The translations under genes were made by a program, and so were the position numbers. Of a stretch of DNA of 64,000 nt, positions 15,915 to 25,640 are shown in pieces. This stretch comes from Acinetobacter sp. BY419. GTDB taxonomy: Bacteria; Pseudomonadota; Gammaproteobacteria; Pseudomonadales; Moraxellaceae. Position 1 is the first letter of the stretch. Every line of letters starts with the position of its first letter. The notes beneath the pieces were generated by a model. The model had not been told where the DNA came from, did no database searches, and saw nothing but the letters and a program-made list of their open reading frames with translations. The stretch is from assembly GCF_019038395.1 (NCBI RefSeq), contig NZ_JAGFXZ010000004.1, positions 1 to 64,000 on the forward strand. The letters are read 5' to 3'.

Positions 15915-18900
15915 TTAAACAATCGAATCATCCAAATTCGGTGCTAACCAGCGTTTCGCTTCATCCAAAGACCAACCTTTACGCTTCGCATAATCCTCCA
16001 ACTGATCACCAGAGATTTTACCCACGTTAAAGTATTCAGTTTCAGGGTTTGCATAATAGAAACCGCTCACTGATGAAGGTGGCCACATTGCAAAGCTCGA
16101 AGTCAGGTAAGTACCCATCTTCTCAGTCGTGCCTAACCAGTCAAACAATGGTTCTTTTTCAGAATGCTCAGGACAAGCAGGGTAGCCTGGTGCAGGACGA
16201 ATACCGACATACTTCTCTTTAATCAAATCATCGTTTGAAAGCTGTTCGTCTGCTTGGTAGCCCCAGAACTCTTTACGAATACGCTGGTGTAAATGCTCTG
16301 CAAATGCTTCGGCAAAACGGTCACCCAAAGCCTGCGCCATAATTGCAGAATAATCATCGCCTTTGGCTTTATATTCATGCGACAGCTCTTCAGCACCAAA
16401 GATCGACACCGTAAAGCCACCCAAGTAATCCTGAGCCACATCTTTCGGTGCAACAAAATCGGCAAGTGAGAAGTTAGCTTTGCCAGTGACTTTATCCGAC
16501 TGCTGACGTAGATGCTCAAAAGTATGCGTCACATTGCCGTTCTCATCTGCCACAGCAACAGTGTCGCTTGCCACACGGTTGGCAGGATAAATGCTGAAGG
16601 TGGCACGCGCATCGAAACGTTTATTCTCGATGATATCTTTCAGCATGATTTGTGCTTGTTCAAACAAGTCACGTGCTGCTTCGCCAACCACGTCATCTTC
16701 AAGGATTTTCGGGAATTTGCCTGCCAAGCTCCAAGAAATAAAGAACGGTGTCCAGTCAAAATACTCCACCAAGGTTTCTAATGGATAGTTGGTGAATGTT
16801 TGTGAGCCAATGAAGTTTGGTTTAACTGGTGCATTCTTGTCAAAGTCGATCTTGAAGCCGTTTTCAACCGACTTTTGATAAGACAGTTTCGCAGCTTTCG
16901 GTTGCTTGTTGGCAAGACGGATACGAATTTTTTCATAATCCGCTGCATAGTCCGCCAAAAGTTTTGGTTTCATTTCAGCAGATAATAACTGAGTGGCTAC
17001 ACCTACGGCACGCGAAGCATCGGATGTGTAGAACACACCATCATTATGATATTGCGGTGAGATTTTCACTGCAGTATGTGCTTTGGATGTGGTCGCACCA
17101 CCAATCATCAGTGGAATATTAAAGCCTTTGCGCTGCATTTCTTTGGCAACAAAGACCATTTCATCCAGTGACGGCGTGATCAGACCAGACAAACCGATGA
17201 TATCGACTTTTTCATCAATCGCAGTTTGCAGAATCTTCTCGCATGGCACCATCACGCCAAGGTCAACAATGTCATAGCCATTACAGCCCAGCACTACACC
17301 AACAATGTTTTTACCGATGTCATGGACGTCGCCTTTCACCGTAGCCAGCAAGATTTTACCTTTGGCTTCGGCCTGGGTTTTTTCTGCCTCAATGTACGGG
17401 TTCAGCCACGCCACGGCCTGTTTCATCACACGTGCCGATTTCACCACTTGTGGCAAGAACATTTTACCGGCACCGAACAGGTCACCGACCACGTTCATGC
17501 CTGCCATCAATGGGCCTTCAATTACATCCAGTGGACGGGTTGATTTTAAACGCGCTTCTTCAGTGTCTTGGTCGATATAGGTGGTAATGCCTTTTACTAA
17601 AGCATATTCGAGACGTTTTTCAACCGGCTCATTACGCCATTCCAGATTCTCTTCGGCTTTTTGCGTACCGCTTTGACCGCGATATTTTTCAGCCACAGTC
17701 AGTAGTCGTTCTGTCGCATCCTGACCACTTTCGCCTTGATTCTGGTTTTGAACCACATCTTCAACTGCAGCTTTTAATTCTTTATCAATATCATCATAAA
17801 TTGCCATTTGACCGGCATTCACAATCCCCATAGTCATGCCTTTTTGAATGGCATGGTACAAAAATACTGAGTGAATCGCTTCGCGCACCGGCTCATTACC
17901 ACGGAAGGAGAACGAGACGTTAGAGACACCACCTGAAATCAATGCATTTGGCAGATTCTGTTTAATCCAGCCAGTCGCTTCAATGAAATCAACTGCATAG
18001 TTATTATGTTCTATAATCCCTGTCGCAATCGCAAACACGTTCGGGTCAAAGATAATATCTTCAGAAGGGAAGCCCACTTCATTGACCAGAACATCATAAG
18101 AACGCTTACAGATTTGTTTTTTACGTTCAGCTGTATCTGCCTGACCATCTTCATCAAATGCCATCACAATGACCGCAGCACCATATTGACGGCAGAGGCG
18201 GGCACGTTCGACAAACTCGTCATGACCTTCTTTCAGAGAGATCGAGTTCACGACTGCTTTACCTTGAACGCATTTCAGGCCTGCTTCGATAATCTCCCAT
18301 TTAGAAGAATCCAGCATGATTGGCACACGTGAAATATCCGGTTCAGAAGCAATCAGATTCAGGAAATGCACCATCGCACCTTGCGAATCGAGCATGCCTT
18401 CATCCATGTTGATGTCGATGATCTGCGCACCGGCTTCAACCTGCTGACGGGCAACATCAAGTGCTTCGGCAAAGTTTTCTTCACGAATCAGACGCAGGAA
18501 TTTTTTCGAGCCGGTGACGTTGGTACGTTCACCGACGTTCACGAACAATGAATCTTTGGTGATGTTAAATGGCTCTAAACCACTTAAACGGCAGGCAGGT
18601 TCAATTTCAGGAATTTGGCGTGGTGCAATGCCTTCAACTGCATTTGCAATCGCGCGGATATGATCCGGCGTGGTCCCACAGCAACCACCGGTAATATTGA
18701 TTAAGCCACTTTCTGCAAATTCTTTAATGAAAGCTGCGGTTTCTTCAGGCGTTTCATCATATCCACCGAAGGCATTTGGCAAGCCAGCGTTAGGATGCGC
18801 TGAAACAAAGGTATCGGCCACGTCAGACATGGTTTTGACGTGTGGACGCATCGCATCTGCACCCAAGGCACAGTTAAAACCAATCGAGATGGGTTCTGCA

Positions 18901-19601
18901 TGACGCATTGAGTTCCAGAACGCTTCAGCTGTTTGACCTGTGAGCGTACGACCTGAGGCATCTGTGATCGTACCTGAAATCATGATCGGCAGTTCATAGC
19001 CCAATTCTTTAAAGACTTCTTTTACCGCAAAAATGGCCGCTTTGGCATTTAAAGTATCAAATACGGTTTCAATCAGGATGATGTCTACACCACCTTCAAT
19101 CAATGCTTTGGTCGATTCAATATAGTCAACTTTTAAGGCATCAAAGGTAACGTTACGGAAAGCCGGGTCATTCACGTTTGGAGAAATAGAGGTGGTACGT
19201 GATGTCGGGCCAATCACACCTGCCACAAAGCGCGGTTTTTCCGGCGTTGAATATTTGGCACAGGCTTCTTTGGCCAGACGCGCAGCTGTACGGTTAATCT
19301 CGGGAACCAGATCTTCCATATGATAGTCCGACATTGAAACACGGGTACCGTTAAAGGTATTGGTTTCAATAATGTCGGCGCCAGCTTCTAGGTAAGCCTC
19401 ATGAATGCCTTGAATGATCTGTGGCTGAGTCAGTACCAGCAAATCATTATTACCTTTAAGATCATACGCCCAGTCAGCAAAACGCTCACCACGATAATCG
19501 GCTTCTTCCAGTTTATGGCGCTGGATCATGGTACCCATTGCACCATCGATAATTAAAATTCTTTTGGCAAGAAGTTCTTTTAAAGTGGTAAGTGTAGACA
19601 T
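15915..19601 (-). CDS. metH: cobalamin-dependent methionine synthase
   Basis: MetH transfers a methyl group from 5-methyl-tetrahydrofolate to homocysteine through bound cobalamin. At 1228 residues it is full length. Domains in order: homocysteine-binding barrel (1 to about 330) with zinc cysteines in GFNCALGA and [10 protein letters not shown]; pterin-binding barrel (about 350-610; [15 protein letters not shown]); cobalamin cap and Rossmann domain (about 650-890) with the cobalt-ligating histidine in [11 protein letters not shown] near 764; and the C-terminal AdoMet reactivation domain with [12 protein letters not shown] near 1132. The 5' leader (19602-19671) contains nested inverted repeats that may be regulatory; I saw no recognisable cobalamin riboswitch box. 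Monocistronic. Confidence 0.98.
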   Translation of the reverse strand: MSTLTTLKELLAKRILIIDGAMGTMIQRHKLEEADYRGERFADWAYDLKGNNDLLVLTQPQIIQGIHEAYLEAGADIIETNTFNGTRVSMSDYHMEDLVPEINRTAARLAKEACAKYSTPEKPRFVAGVIGPTSRTTSISPNVNDPAFRNVTFDALKVDYIESTKALIEGGVDIILIETVFDTLNAKAAIFAVKEVFKELGYELPIMISGTITDASGRTLTGQTAEAFWNSMRHAEPISIGFNCALGADAMRPHVKTMSDVADTFVSAHPNAGLPNAFGGYDETPEETAAFIKEFAESGLINITGGCCGTTPDHIRAIANAVEGIAPRQIPEIEPACRLSGLEPFNITKDSLFVNVGERTNVTGSKKFLRLIREENFAEALDVARQQVEAGAQIIDINMDEGMLDSQGAMVHFLNLIASEPDISRVPIMLDSSKWEIIEAGLKCVQGKAVVNSISLKEGHDEFVERARLCRQYGAAVIVMAFDEDGQADTAERKKQICKRSYDVLVNEVGFPSEDIIFDPNVFAIATGIIEHNNYAVDFIEATGWIKQNLPNALISGGVSNVSFSFRGNEPVREAIHSVFLYHAIQKGMTMGIVNAGQMAIYDDIDKELKAAVEDVVQNQNQGESGQDATERLLTVAEKYRGQSGTQKAEENLEWRNEPVEKRLEYALVKGITTYIDQDTEEARLKSTRPLDVIEGPLMAGMNVVGDLFGAGKMFLPQVVKSARVMKQAVAWLNPYIEAEKTQAEAKGKILLATVKGDVHDIGKNIVGVVLGCNGYDIVDLGVMVPCEKILQTAIDEKVDIIGLSGLITPSLDEMVFVAKEMQRKGFNIPLMIGGATTSKAHTAVKISPQYHNDGVFYTSDASRAVGVATQLLSAEMKPKLLADYAADYEKIRIRLANKQPKAAKLSYQKSVENGFKIDFDKNAPVKPNFIGSQTFTNYPLETLVEYFDWTPFFISWSLAGKFPKILEDDVVGEAARDLFEQAQIMLKDIIENKRFDARATFSIYPANRVASDTVAVADENGNVTHTFEHLRQQSDKVTGKANFSLADFVAPKDVAQDYLGGFTVSIFGAEELSHEYKAKGDDYSAIMAQALGDRFAEAFAEHLHQRIRKEFWGYQADEQLSNDDLIKEKYVGIRPAPGYPACPEHSEKEPLFDWLGTTEKMGTYLTSSFAMWPPSSVSGFYYANPETEYFNVGKISGDQLEDYAKRKGWSLDEAKRWLAPNLDDSIV

Positions 19602-19612
19602 TCAAACTTTCT

Positions 19613-19671
19613 CAGCAGAAATCAAAAAAAACGAGGCTAATCTTAGCAGATTAGTTGGCGAATTTCTGCTG
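19613..19671 (-). promoter_or_regulatory. nested inverted repeats in the metH 5' leader
   Basis: On the metH strand the order is CAGCAGAAAT, spacer, CTAATCT-GCTA-AGATTAG hairpin, CCTCG, a run of eight T, then ATTTCTGCTG. The last block is the exact complement of the first. The inner hairpin plus T-run looks like a weak intrinsic terminator; the outer stem would enclose it. The outer 3' arm ends 11 nt before the metH ATG and abuts the only Shine-Dalgarno-like sequence (AGAAAG), so folding could affect both termination and initiation. Confidence 0.5.
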
Positions 19672-20068
19672 ACATTGCTCAGAATGATGGATAAGCATGA
19701 TATGAAAATTTGATAAGTCAGCTAGAAAAACAAGAAGCTTTAAAATCAGGAGCTGCAAATATTGCGCTTTCAAGTCGGGTCGGCCTATTTCAGGCAGCAG
19801 ACAGAAGCAGAAAATTAAACTGATGCTTTTATTCATGAAATTGTCATATTCATTGCTTATGCTATACCACTGAAACTTTTGCTCAGCTTGATAGCAGGCC
19901 GGACTTCATTGGTTTTGGTAGCAAGATATGTTTGATTCTTAAGCTGAAACAAGCGGGAATATTATCTTAAGCAGATGATTTATAAAATCAAACTGTAGTG
20001 TTTTAGTCGGATTAAACAGGACGGATAGCAGCAAGAAAATCCAAATAATTGCTTCATATGACGGCGGT
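19672..20068. other. intergenic region between metH and pit, no further feature seen
   Basis: About 400 bp of A/T-rich sequence that must contain the metH promoter. No coding or RNA gene signal was recognised. Confidence 0.5.
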
Positions 20069-20086
20069 TTGTCATATAATTGTCAC
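20069..20086 (+). promoter_or_regulatory. Pho box (PhoB site) upstream of pit
   Basis: TTGTCAT-ATAA-TTGTCAC fits the PhoB consensus of two CTGTCAT-type heptamers separated by 4 A/T bases (consensus CTGTCATAWAWCTGTCAY). In such promoters the box replaces the -35 element, so a -10 would fall about 10 bp downstream near 20097-20102 and transcription would start around 20108. That makes ATG 20103 unusable and favours ATG 20136 for the transporter. Confidence 0.7.
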
Positions 20087-20135
20087 AATTTAACTGAACA
20101 ATATGAGGATCCTTGAATCCTCTATTCCTGCTTGC

Positions 20136-21755
20136 ATGAATCCTAATCAAACTCCCGTAGATTCAGCACACAAGTCGGCTTCGCGAAAGTCGACCAATGT
20201 TCATGTGCCAACACCGAAATTCTTTATGCCGGTGTTCCTGACCCTTATCATCACTACGCTGGTTTATATCGGCTTTCAATTGTCTGCAGATTTAGCACAT
20301 GTACCGGCCTTGAGCTTGTATTCAGTTATTTTGTTAGCAACCGCACTCTTTATTGCGCTGAGCTTTGAATTCGTCAATGGCTTCCACGATACTGCCAATG
20401 CTGTTGCCACGGTCATTTATACCAATGCACTCTCAGCTCCCGTCGCAGTGATGTGGGCCGGCTTCTGTAATTTCCTTGGGGTTATGGTGGCCAGTGGTGC
20501 GGTAGCTTACGGTATTATTGCGTTATTGCCGGTTGAGCTGATTATGAATGTCGGCTCAGGTGCAGGCTTTGCCATGGTCTTTGCCATGCTGATTGCAGCC
20601 ATTCTCTGGAATCTGGGAACCTGGTTCCTCGGTATTCCGGCATCCAGTTCCCATACCTTGATCGGTTCCATTCTGGGTGTAGGCATCATGAACTACATTC
20701 TGAATGCCGGTGCTGGTGCTTCAGGTGTAGACATGGAGCAGGTGTTGAAAGTTGGTAAGGCACTGTTATTTTCGCCTTTAATCGGTTTTGCATTTGCCGC
20801 GTTGCTGTTCCTGCTGGTGAAAAAAGTCTTCAAGCGTCAAATGGAACTGTTCCAGCCGCCTGAAGGCAATAAACCACCACCGCCAATGATCCGCGCCATT
20901 TTGATCTTTACCTGTACCGGTGTCAGCTTTGCCCATGGCTCAAATGATGGTCAAAAAGGCATGGGTCTGATCATGTTGATTCTGATTGGTTGTGTGCCTT
21001 TGGCTTACTCGCTGAACAAGAATCTGGATATACAACACCTTCAGTCTTTTGGTCAGTTATCGGCACAAACAGCCGATGCGATTTATCCAAATCATCAGGA
21101 TATTCCGGATGAACAAGCCCGTGATGTGATCACCAAATATATTCAAACCAAGGAAATCACCCCTGAAGTCGTGCCTGCATTGGCAAGCTTGACGGATCAT
21201 CTGGGTGAGAAAGTCGCGAGCTATAACAGCATTAAGGAAGTTCCTGAAGATCAGGTGTCTGAATTCCGTAATGACATGTACCTCAGCACCACTGCGTTTA
21301 AACGTCTGGATAAAGCAGAAGCTTTACCGGCAATGAGCGCTGCACAGGAAAAAACAGTGGATGAATACCGGGACCATCTGGACTCCTTCCTGCAATATAT
21401 TCCGACTTGGGTCAAGGTGGCAGTTGCTCTGGCACTTGGTCTTGGAACAATGGTGGGCTGGAAGCGTATTGTTGTGACGGTTGGTGAGCGTATTGGTAAA
21501 GAACATATGACCTATGGTCAGGGTATGTCTGCCGAGCTTGTGGCAATGTCGACCATTGCGGCGGCAGATGGCTTTGGTATGCCGGTATCCACCACCCATG
21601 TATTGAACTCTGCAGTGGCGGGGACCATGGTGGCGAACAAGTCTGGTTTGAACTTCCAAATGGTAAAAACAATTTTATCTGCGTGGATATTCACATTACC
21701 AGCAACCATCTGTTTATCAGGTACTTTGTACTGGTTGCTTCTTAAAGTCTTCTAA
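20136..21755 (+). CDS. pit: inorganic phosphate transporter, PiT family
   Basis: A secondary transporter that imports phosphate (as metal-phosphate with protons) across the inner membrane. From ATG 20136 it has 539 residues. About ten transmembrane helices are visible; the two PiT signature repeats are NGFHDTANAVATVIYTNA near residue 85 and, in the C-terminal half, SFAHGSNDGQKGMG and DGFGMPVSTTHVLNS. A hydrophilic cytoplasmic loop of about 110 residues separates the halves. An in-frame ATG at 20103 would extend the protein by 11 residues but lies upstream of the transcription start predicted from the Pho box at 20069-20086. Regulation by phosphate starvation is unusual for low-affinity Pit in E. 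coli but is implied by that box. Confidence 0.93.
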   Translation: MNPNQTPVDSAHKSASRKSTNVHVPTPKFFMPVFLTLIITTLVYIGFQLSADLAHVPALSLYSVILLATALFIALSFEFVNGFHDTANAVATVIYTNALSAPVAVMWAGFCNFLGVMVASGAVAYGIIALLPVELIMNVGSGAGFAMVFAMLIAAILWNLGTWFLGIPASSSHTLIGSILGVGIMNYILNAGAGASGVDMEQVLKVGKALLFSPLIGFAFAALLFLLVKKVFKRQMELFQPPEGNKPPPPMIRAILIFTCTGVSFAHGSNDGQKGMGLIMLILIGCVPLAYSLNKNLDIQHLQSFGQLSAQTADAIYPNHQDIPDEQARDVITKYIQTKEITPEVVPALASLTDHLGEKVASYNSIKEVPEDQVSEFRNDMYLSTTAFKRLDKAEALPAMSAAQEKTVDEYRDHLDSFLQYIPTWVKVAVALALGLGTMVGWKRIVVTVGERIGKEHMTYGQGMSAELVAMSTIAAADGFGMPVSTTHVLNSAVAGTMVANKSGLNFQMVKTILSAWIFTLPATICLSGTLYWLLLKVF

Positions 21756-21768
21756 GGCTTTTTAAGGT

Positions 21769-21797
21769 AAAAACGCTGCTTTGGCAGCGTTTTTTTA
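21769..21797 (+). terminator. pit terminator
   Basis: AAAAACGCTGC-TTTG-GCAGCGTTTTT with a long T-run. Confidence 0.9.
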
Positions 21798-21813
21798 TGG
21801 AGTTTTTCAAAGT

Positions 21814-22212
21814 CCTCTCCCTTTGGGAGAGGATTTAGGAGAGGGGGAATGCTTATGGGGGCTTCTGTCATTTTCAAAAGTGATCTCTCCCTTACCCTCA
21901 CTTGCGCTTCGTTTTAAAAGCGGTGCTTTAAAACTTGCTCAGGAGAGGGAACGTCCCTTGTCAGTTTTTGGGGATCACTCTCCCTTTGGGAGGAGCGGCA
22001 TTGGTGGTAAGGAGATAAGGGGGAATTATTAAAATACCTCTCCCTAACCCTTTCCTGAGAGGAGAGGGAACTACATTAATTATTCAAATAAAGAGAGTTT
22101 AATTTAAATAGTATTCATTTTATTAAAAACGATATTTCTTTAGATGCTTAATACTAATTTGAATTTATTGGGAGAACTCCCTCTCCCTTAGGGAGAGGGT
22201 TGGGGTGAGGGG
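21814..22212. repeat. cluster of GGGAGAGG-type palindromic repeats, no gene
   Basis: The 470-bp gap between pit and the next gene holds at least five REP-like units: CCTCTCCCTTTGGGAGAGG at 21814-21832; ATCTCTCCC near 21883 pairing with GGAGAGGGAACG near 21942; TCTCCCTTTGGGAGGA near 21980; CCTCTCCCTAACCC near 22037 pairing with AGGAGAGGGAAC near 22061; and CCCTCTCCCTTAGGGAGAGG followed by GTTGGGGTGAGGGG near 22179-22212. The middle part has a palindrome GTTTTAAA...TTTAAAAC. Architecture is similar to, but sequence distinct from, the repeats at 14262-15855. No open frame here looks real. Confidence 0.75.
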
Positions 22213-22271
22213 CAGAATTTTAAATAAAAAGAGTATCGACCCTAGGAGAAGGGTAAAGTGAAGGAAATAAA

Positions 22272-23813
22272 TTACTTCTTCAACTTACTCAATAATCCTT
22301 TCGGTAACTTCTCCGCCGCAAAACCGTAAAGCGCCGCAAATGGAAGTGCGGTACGTGCCAGATAGGCCACTCGCCACAAACCACCATGATTCGCGCCATG
22401 CATCATTAATTCAAGCGGATGATTTAGCTTCACTTCAGGATTGGCCACCGATTCCGGATTGCGAAGGTCATGAATCCATAATGCTGCCATTAATGCATTG
22501 GTGGTTTCAGGTGCAAAAGACTCAACATCAAATAAGCTTGCACCACTAAAAGCAGCTTTTAGCAGTGGATTCTTGGTGACTGAATAAGTGGTCGTTGATG
22601 GTGCAATATTGATGCTGACGCGTTGACCTTGAGCACGAGCTAAGGTAGCACGCCATTGCTGAATGCGTTTTGCCAGCGCATAGTTCGGGCCTTGTTCAAC
22701 GACCAGACAGTCACAGATGCCATAGGCCTGATCACCAGATTGAATCAGCTCATGGCCATTTTTCTGGAAAAAGTGTTTACGGCTTAGAGTCGAAACACCT
22801 TTGGAAATAAGGGCTTGTGCCTTGGAGCGTTCTGCATATTTGACTTTTGATGCTTCAATCACTTCACTTGGGACCGCATAAACATCGGTAGGCGTGCACA
22901 TGTACATCAGGCTGGTATTGGCTTTTTGCTGGCTCACATAGTGCATAATGGCATCCATTGCCATCGAAACACGGACATGCTTTTCGCCATCTAGATAGGC
23001 AATGGCTGCCAGATCCAGATCCTGCTCAAACTGTAACAGCCAGTTGGCAATTTCGGGAATCTGGGTGAGCAAATTTGCGCCCAATTTTTCTTTTAAAGTA
23101 TCAAGTGAAGTATCGGCAGGCAAGTCTTCAGTACAAGGGGCATACAGTGTGGCATTGCCTTGGTTGATGGTGTCGATAATCTTGCCCCAAACCCGGCTAT
23201 TCGGCAGATCAATCGCCACAATATTGGCTTTCCATTTCGCCAGCCAGGTCAGAGGTCCTGCTTCAGATGCTGCACCAAACAGTACTGTGGTCCGATCTGA
23301 CAAGTCAAACCATTCAGCATGCACGACACATTCACGCAGGGCATTGGCATGGCTGGTTTCCATAATGCCTTGGTTTTCCCAGCGTTCGATCTGCTCCAAT
23401 AAGGCATCACCTTGCAGCTTTTGGCCATGGTAGGGCACATACCATTCTGGCGCAGCTTTACTCTTACCTGTCAGCTTAAATGTATGCAGTTGATCAGCTG
23501 GCAGAGATAAAGCATCTTGCAATAAATACTTTTGACCATCACGATAAAATTCAAACGTCTGATGGGCCTGCGCCAATCCATCTTCGGCAATTTTCAGGCT
23601 GGCTTCAGGGGAACTTAGCCCTTGCTCGACCAGTTGCTTAAAATGCACGGTATATTGTTTGCGCCAGTTTTTTTCTGATTGTGCCTGTGCAGAACTGTGT
23701 GGATTCACATTGGCTAAGGCTGCTGCGATAATCGCGCGCCCTGTTTTTGAGCTACTCGGTTTTTGTTGCTGAGACTGAAGAGGAAATTGAAGACCGTCTG
23801 GTGTAGTGGACAT
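22272..23813 (-). CDS. conserved hypothetical protein (513 aa), possible Rossmann-type fold
   Basis: I do not recognise this family with certainty. The protein is soluble except for a mildly hydrophobic C-terminus (about 485-505, YLARTALPFAALYGFAAE). Residues 1-70 are Ser/Gln/Ala-rich and probably flexible. Around residues 188-215 the sequence RTTVLFGAASEAGPLTWLAK followed by ANIVAIDLPN looks like a nucleotide-binding beta-alpha-beta unit, suggesting a dehydrogenase-like or methyltransferase-like core. Later segments NTSLMYMCTPTDVYAVP and CDCLVVEQGPNYALAKRIQQ fit the same fold. Only one gene, with inverted repeats in its promoter at 23825-23865. No operon partner; function unknown. Confidence 0.75.
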   Translation of the reverse strand: MSTTPDGLQFPLQSQQQKPSSSKTGRAIIAAALANVNPHSSAQAQSEKNWRKQYTVHFKQLVEQGLSSPEASLKIAEDGLAQAHQTFEFYRDGQKYLLQDALSLPADQLHTFKLTGKSKAAPEWYVPYHGQKLQGDALLEQIERWENQGIMETSHANALRECVVHAEWFDLSDRTTVLFGAASEAGPLTWLAKWKANIVAIDLPNSRVWGKIIDTINQGNATLYAPCTEDLPADTSLDTLKEKLGANLLTQIPEIANWLLQFEQDLDLAAIAYLDGEKHVRVSMAMDAIMHYVSQQKANTSLMYMCTPTDVYAVPSEVIEASKVKYAERSKAQALISKGVSTLSRKHFFQKNGHELIQSGDQAYGICDCLVVEQGPNYALAKRIQQWRATLARAQGQRVSINIAPSTTTYSVTKNPLLKAAFSGASLFDVESFAPETTNALMAALWIHDLRNPESVANPEVKLNHPLELMMHGANHGGLWRVAYLARTALPFAALYGFAAEKLPKGLLSKLKK

Positions 23814-23824
23814 GCAAAATATCT

Positions 23825-23865
23825 CGATAATGACAGTAATAAATATACAGATGTATACATTATCG
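23825..23865. promoter_or_regulatory. operator-like inverted repeats before the 513-aa gene
   Basis: TATACA-GA-TGTATA (23844-23857) is a perfect 6-2-6 palindrome, and CGATAATG (23825-23832) is repeated in inverted form as CATTATCG (23858-23865). They lie 12-52 bp upstream of the start codon at 23813, the usual place for a repressor operator. The cognate regulator is not encoded next to it. Confidence 0.4.
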
Positions 23866-23939
23866 CTGCAAAATTCACTCCAAGATTGGCATTAAGTGAC
23901 ATCATGACTTTCGAATATATTACGAGATGTTTCAAACGA

Positions 23940-23968
23940 ATAAGAGAGCAGCAGCTCTCTTATCGATT
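23940..23968 (+). terminator. orphan plus-strand terminator
   Basis: ATAAGAGAGC-AGCA-GCTCTCTTAT (perfect 10-bp stem) followed by CGATTTTT. Both neighbouring genes run on the minus strand, so no annotated plus-strand gene ends here. On the minus strand no good T-run follows. Confidence 0.6.
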
Positions 23969-24032
23969 TTTAGCGAAAACATCAGGTTTAACTTAGGGAT
24001 CGTCTCGTTCACTGAGCGTTTAATAATGCTCA

Positions 24033-24650
24033 TTAAAACGGAACATGCATCAGTTTATTCAGGAAGTGTGGAATCAGGCGTGGCTCCAGAATAATCGTCA
24101 TGATCACGCCGTAGGCTGCTCCCCATAAATGCGCGCTGTGATTAATGTTGCTATTGCCTTTTTTGCCTGACCAGATGCTATAGGCCACATACAGCACAGC
24201 AAAAATAATCGCAGGAACCGGTATAAAGAATACAAAAATCAGTTTCCATGGTTCAAACAGAATATAGGCAAACAGCACTGCGGACACTGCACCGGAAGCA
24301 CCTAAACTGGCCCAGCGTGCATCATTTTTATGTTTCAGGTAACTTGGCAGAATCGCAGCAACCAGGGCACCTAGATAGAACAGGATAAAACCCAGGTCGT
24401 ACAGATATTGGCGATAAAAGCTTTCAATCACGCTGCCAAAAAAGAACAGGGTAATCATATTGAACAGCAGATGGGTTCCATCAGCATGAATAAACCCATG
24501 CGTAATAAAACGGTCATATTGTCCACGTTGCAGTGCCGGAGGCCAGAAAATCAGCCGGTTCATCACCGTCTCTTTGGAGAAAGCAATAAATGACACAATA
24601 CAGGTGATCAGAATAATGGTAACAGTATGATTAAAAGGTAAATCAAGCAT
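24033..24650 (-). CDS. rhomboid family intramembrane serine protease
   Basis: This 205-residue protein has six hydrophobic helices and the rhomboid catalytic elements: HADGTHLLFNMITLFFFG (oxyanion-region His/Asn helix, near residue 55), GASGAVSAVL with the nucleophilic Ser (near 118), and SAHLWGAAYG with the catalytic His (near 170). It should cleave single-pass membrane proteins within the inner membrane; substrates are unknown. It is one of two rhomboids in the window (the other at 34700). Monocistronic, divergent from nfuA across a 158-bp promoter region. Confidence 0.88.
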   Translation of the reverse strand: MLDLPFNHTVTIILITCIVSFIAFSKETVMNRLIFWPPALQRGQYDRFITHGFIHADGTHLLFNMITLFFFGSVIESFYRQYLYDLGFILFYLGALVAAILPSYLKHKNDARWASLGASGAVSAVLFAYILFEPWKLIFVFFIPVPAIIFAVLYVAYSIWSGKKGNSNINHSAHLWGAAYGVIMTIILEPRLIPHFLNKLMHVPF

Positions 24651-24808
24651 ATAAATGATTCTAATGGTGCCTATTTGCTAATTATCATGCCATTAAAATT
24701 GAGCTAAAGTTGTACTTTTATAATAAATCCGACAATTTTAGTTGATTTTTAAAAATTACCCCGCATCTTCAGTTAAAATGGTCACTTGAGCTTGAGGAAA
24801 TTATTGTT

Positions 24809-25447
24809 ATGTCGACTGAGAACAGCAGCACTCCAGTTGTTGGTGAAATTCCCAACTTATTGATTACACCAACAGCACAAGAGTATTTAAAGGATTTACT
24901 GGATAAACAGAACACCCCGGGTATTGGTGTGCGTGTTTTTGTAGAGCATCCGGGTACTCCTCGCGCTGAATGTTGCATGGCCTATAGTGCACCTGATGAA
25001 GTTGTACCGACAGATTATAAGCAGGAATATCCTGATTTCCCTGCTTTTATCGACTCGCCATCTATTCCGTATTTATTCGATGCCGTGATTGACTACAACA
25101 AAGACCGTTTTGGTGGTCAGTTGACCTTCCGTGCGCCGAATTCTAAAGTGCCACGCGTGGGGCCAGATGCATCGGTAGAAGAGCGTATTACCTATGTCTT
25201 GCAGTCTGAAATTAACCCGGGTCTGGCAGGGCATGGCGGTAACTGTGCACTGGTTGAAGTCAAAGAAGACCCAGAGCATGGCTTAACAGCGGTTCTTAAA
25301 TTTGGTGGCGGTTGCCAGGGTTGTTCAGCGATTGATATCACTTTGAAACAAGGTGTAGAAACAACGCTAAAACAGCATATTCCTGAATTGATGAATGTCG
25401 TTGATGAAACGGATCATAGTCAATCTGAAGGTGCGTATATGAAATAA
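24809..25447 (+). CDS. nfuA: Fe-S cluster carrier NfuA
   Basis: NfuA receives and delivers [4Fe-4S] clusters to apo-proteins. The 212-residue protein has a degenerate A-type (IscA-like) domain at 20-120 and a C-terminal Nfu domain (about 125-200) with NPGLAGHGGNCALVEV and the cluster-binding CxxC in FGGGCQGCSAID. Length is close to E. coli NfuA (191 residues) plus a short N-terminal extension. The GAGGAAATT upstream of ATG 24809 provides a ribosome site. Followed by its own terminator. Confidence 0.95.
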   Translation: MSTENSSTPVVGEIPNLLITPTAQEYLKDLLDKQNTPGIGVRVFVEHPGTPRAECCMAYSAPDEVVPTDYKQEYPDFPAFIDSPSIPYLFDAVIDYNKDRFGGQLTFRAPNSKVPRVGPDASVEERITYVLQSEINPGLAGHGGNCALVEVKEDPEHGLTAVLKFGGGCQGCSAIDITLKQGVETTLKQHIPELMNVVDETDHSQSEGAYMK

Positions 25448-25481
25448 GCTGTTCTATATAACAGTTCATTTACAGCATTCT

Positions 25482-25510
25482 AAAAAACCTCGAACTTTCG
25501 AGGTTTTTTT
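25482..25510 (+). terminator. nfuA terminator
   Basis: AAAAAACCTCGA stem with complement around ACTT, followed by seven T. Confidence 0.9.
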
Positions 25511-25541
25511 ATATCCGGTTTGAAATTTAGTGAATATTAAT

Positions 25542-25560
25542 AATAATAATTATCAATAGC
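25542..25560. promoter_or_regulatory. putative Fur box
   Basis: AATAATAATTATCAATAGC resembles the 19-bp Fur consensus GATAATGATAATCATTATC at most positions and lies 81 bp upstream of a TonB-dependent receptor gene, where iron repression would be expected. Confidence 0.55.
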
Positions 25561-25640
25561 AATTGCATTTAAGCGGGAAGCTGTTACACTTCGCAACCGA
25601 ATAAACATGATCTCTTCATAACTATTAGGACGCGCAAGGT

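Noticed and set aside
19841..19858. Second Pho box near metH
   Set aside because: Only one heptamer (TTGTCAT) is good; the second matches at about three of seven positions.
19602..20102. Cobalamin or SAH riboswitch before metH
   Set aside because: I looked for a B12-box-like or SAH-type conserved core and saw none; only generic inverted repeats are present.
20103..20135. N-terminal extension of the phosphate transporter from ATG 20103
   Set aside because: Predicted transcription start from the Pho box lies downstream of this codon.
21781..22032. 83-residue reading frame after pit
   Set aside because: It is translated repeat sequence (palindromes) with no ribosome site or family resemblance.
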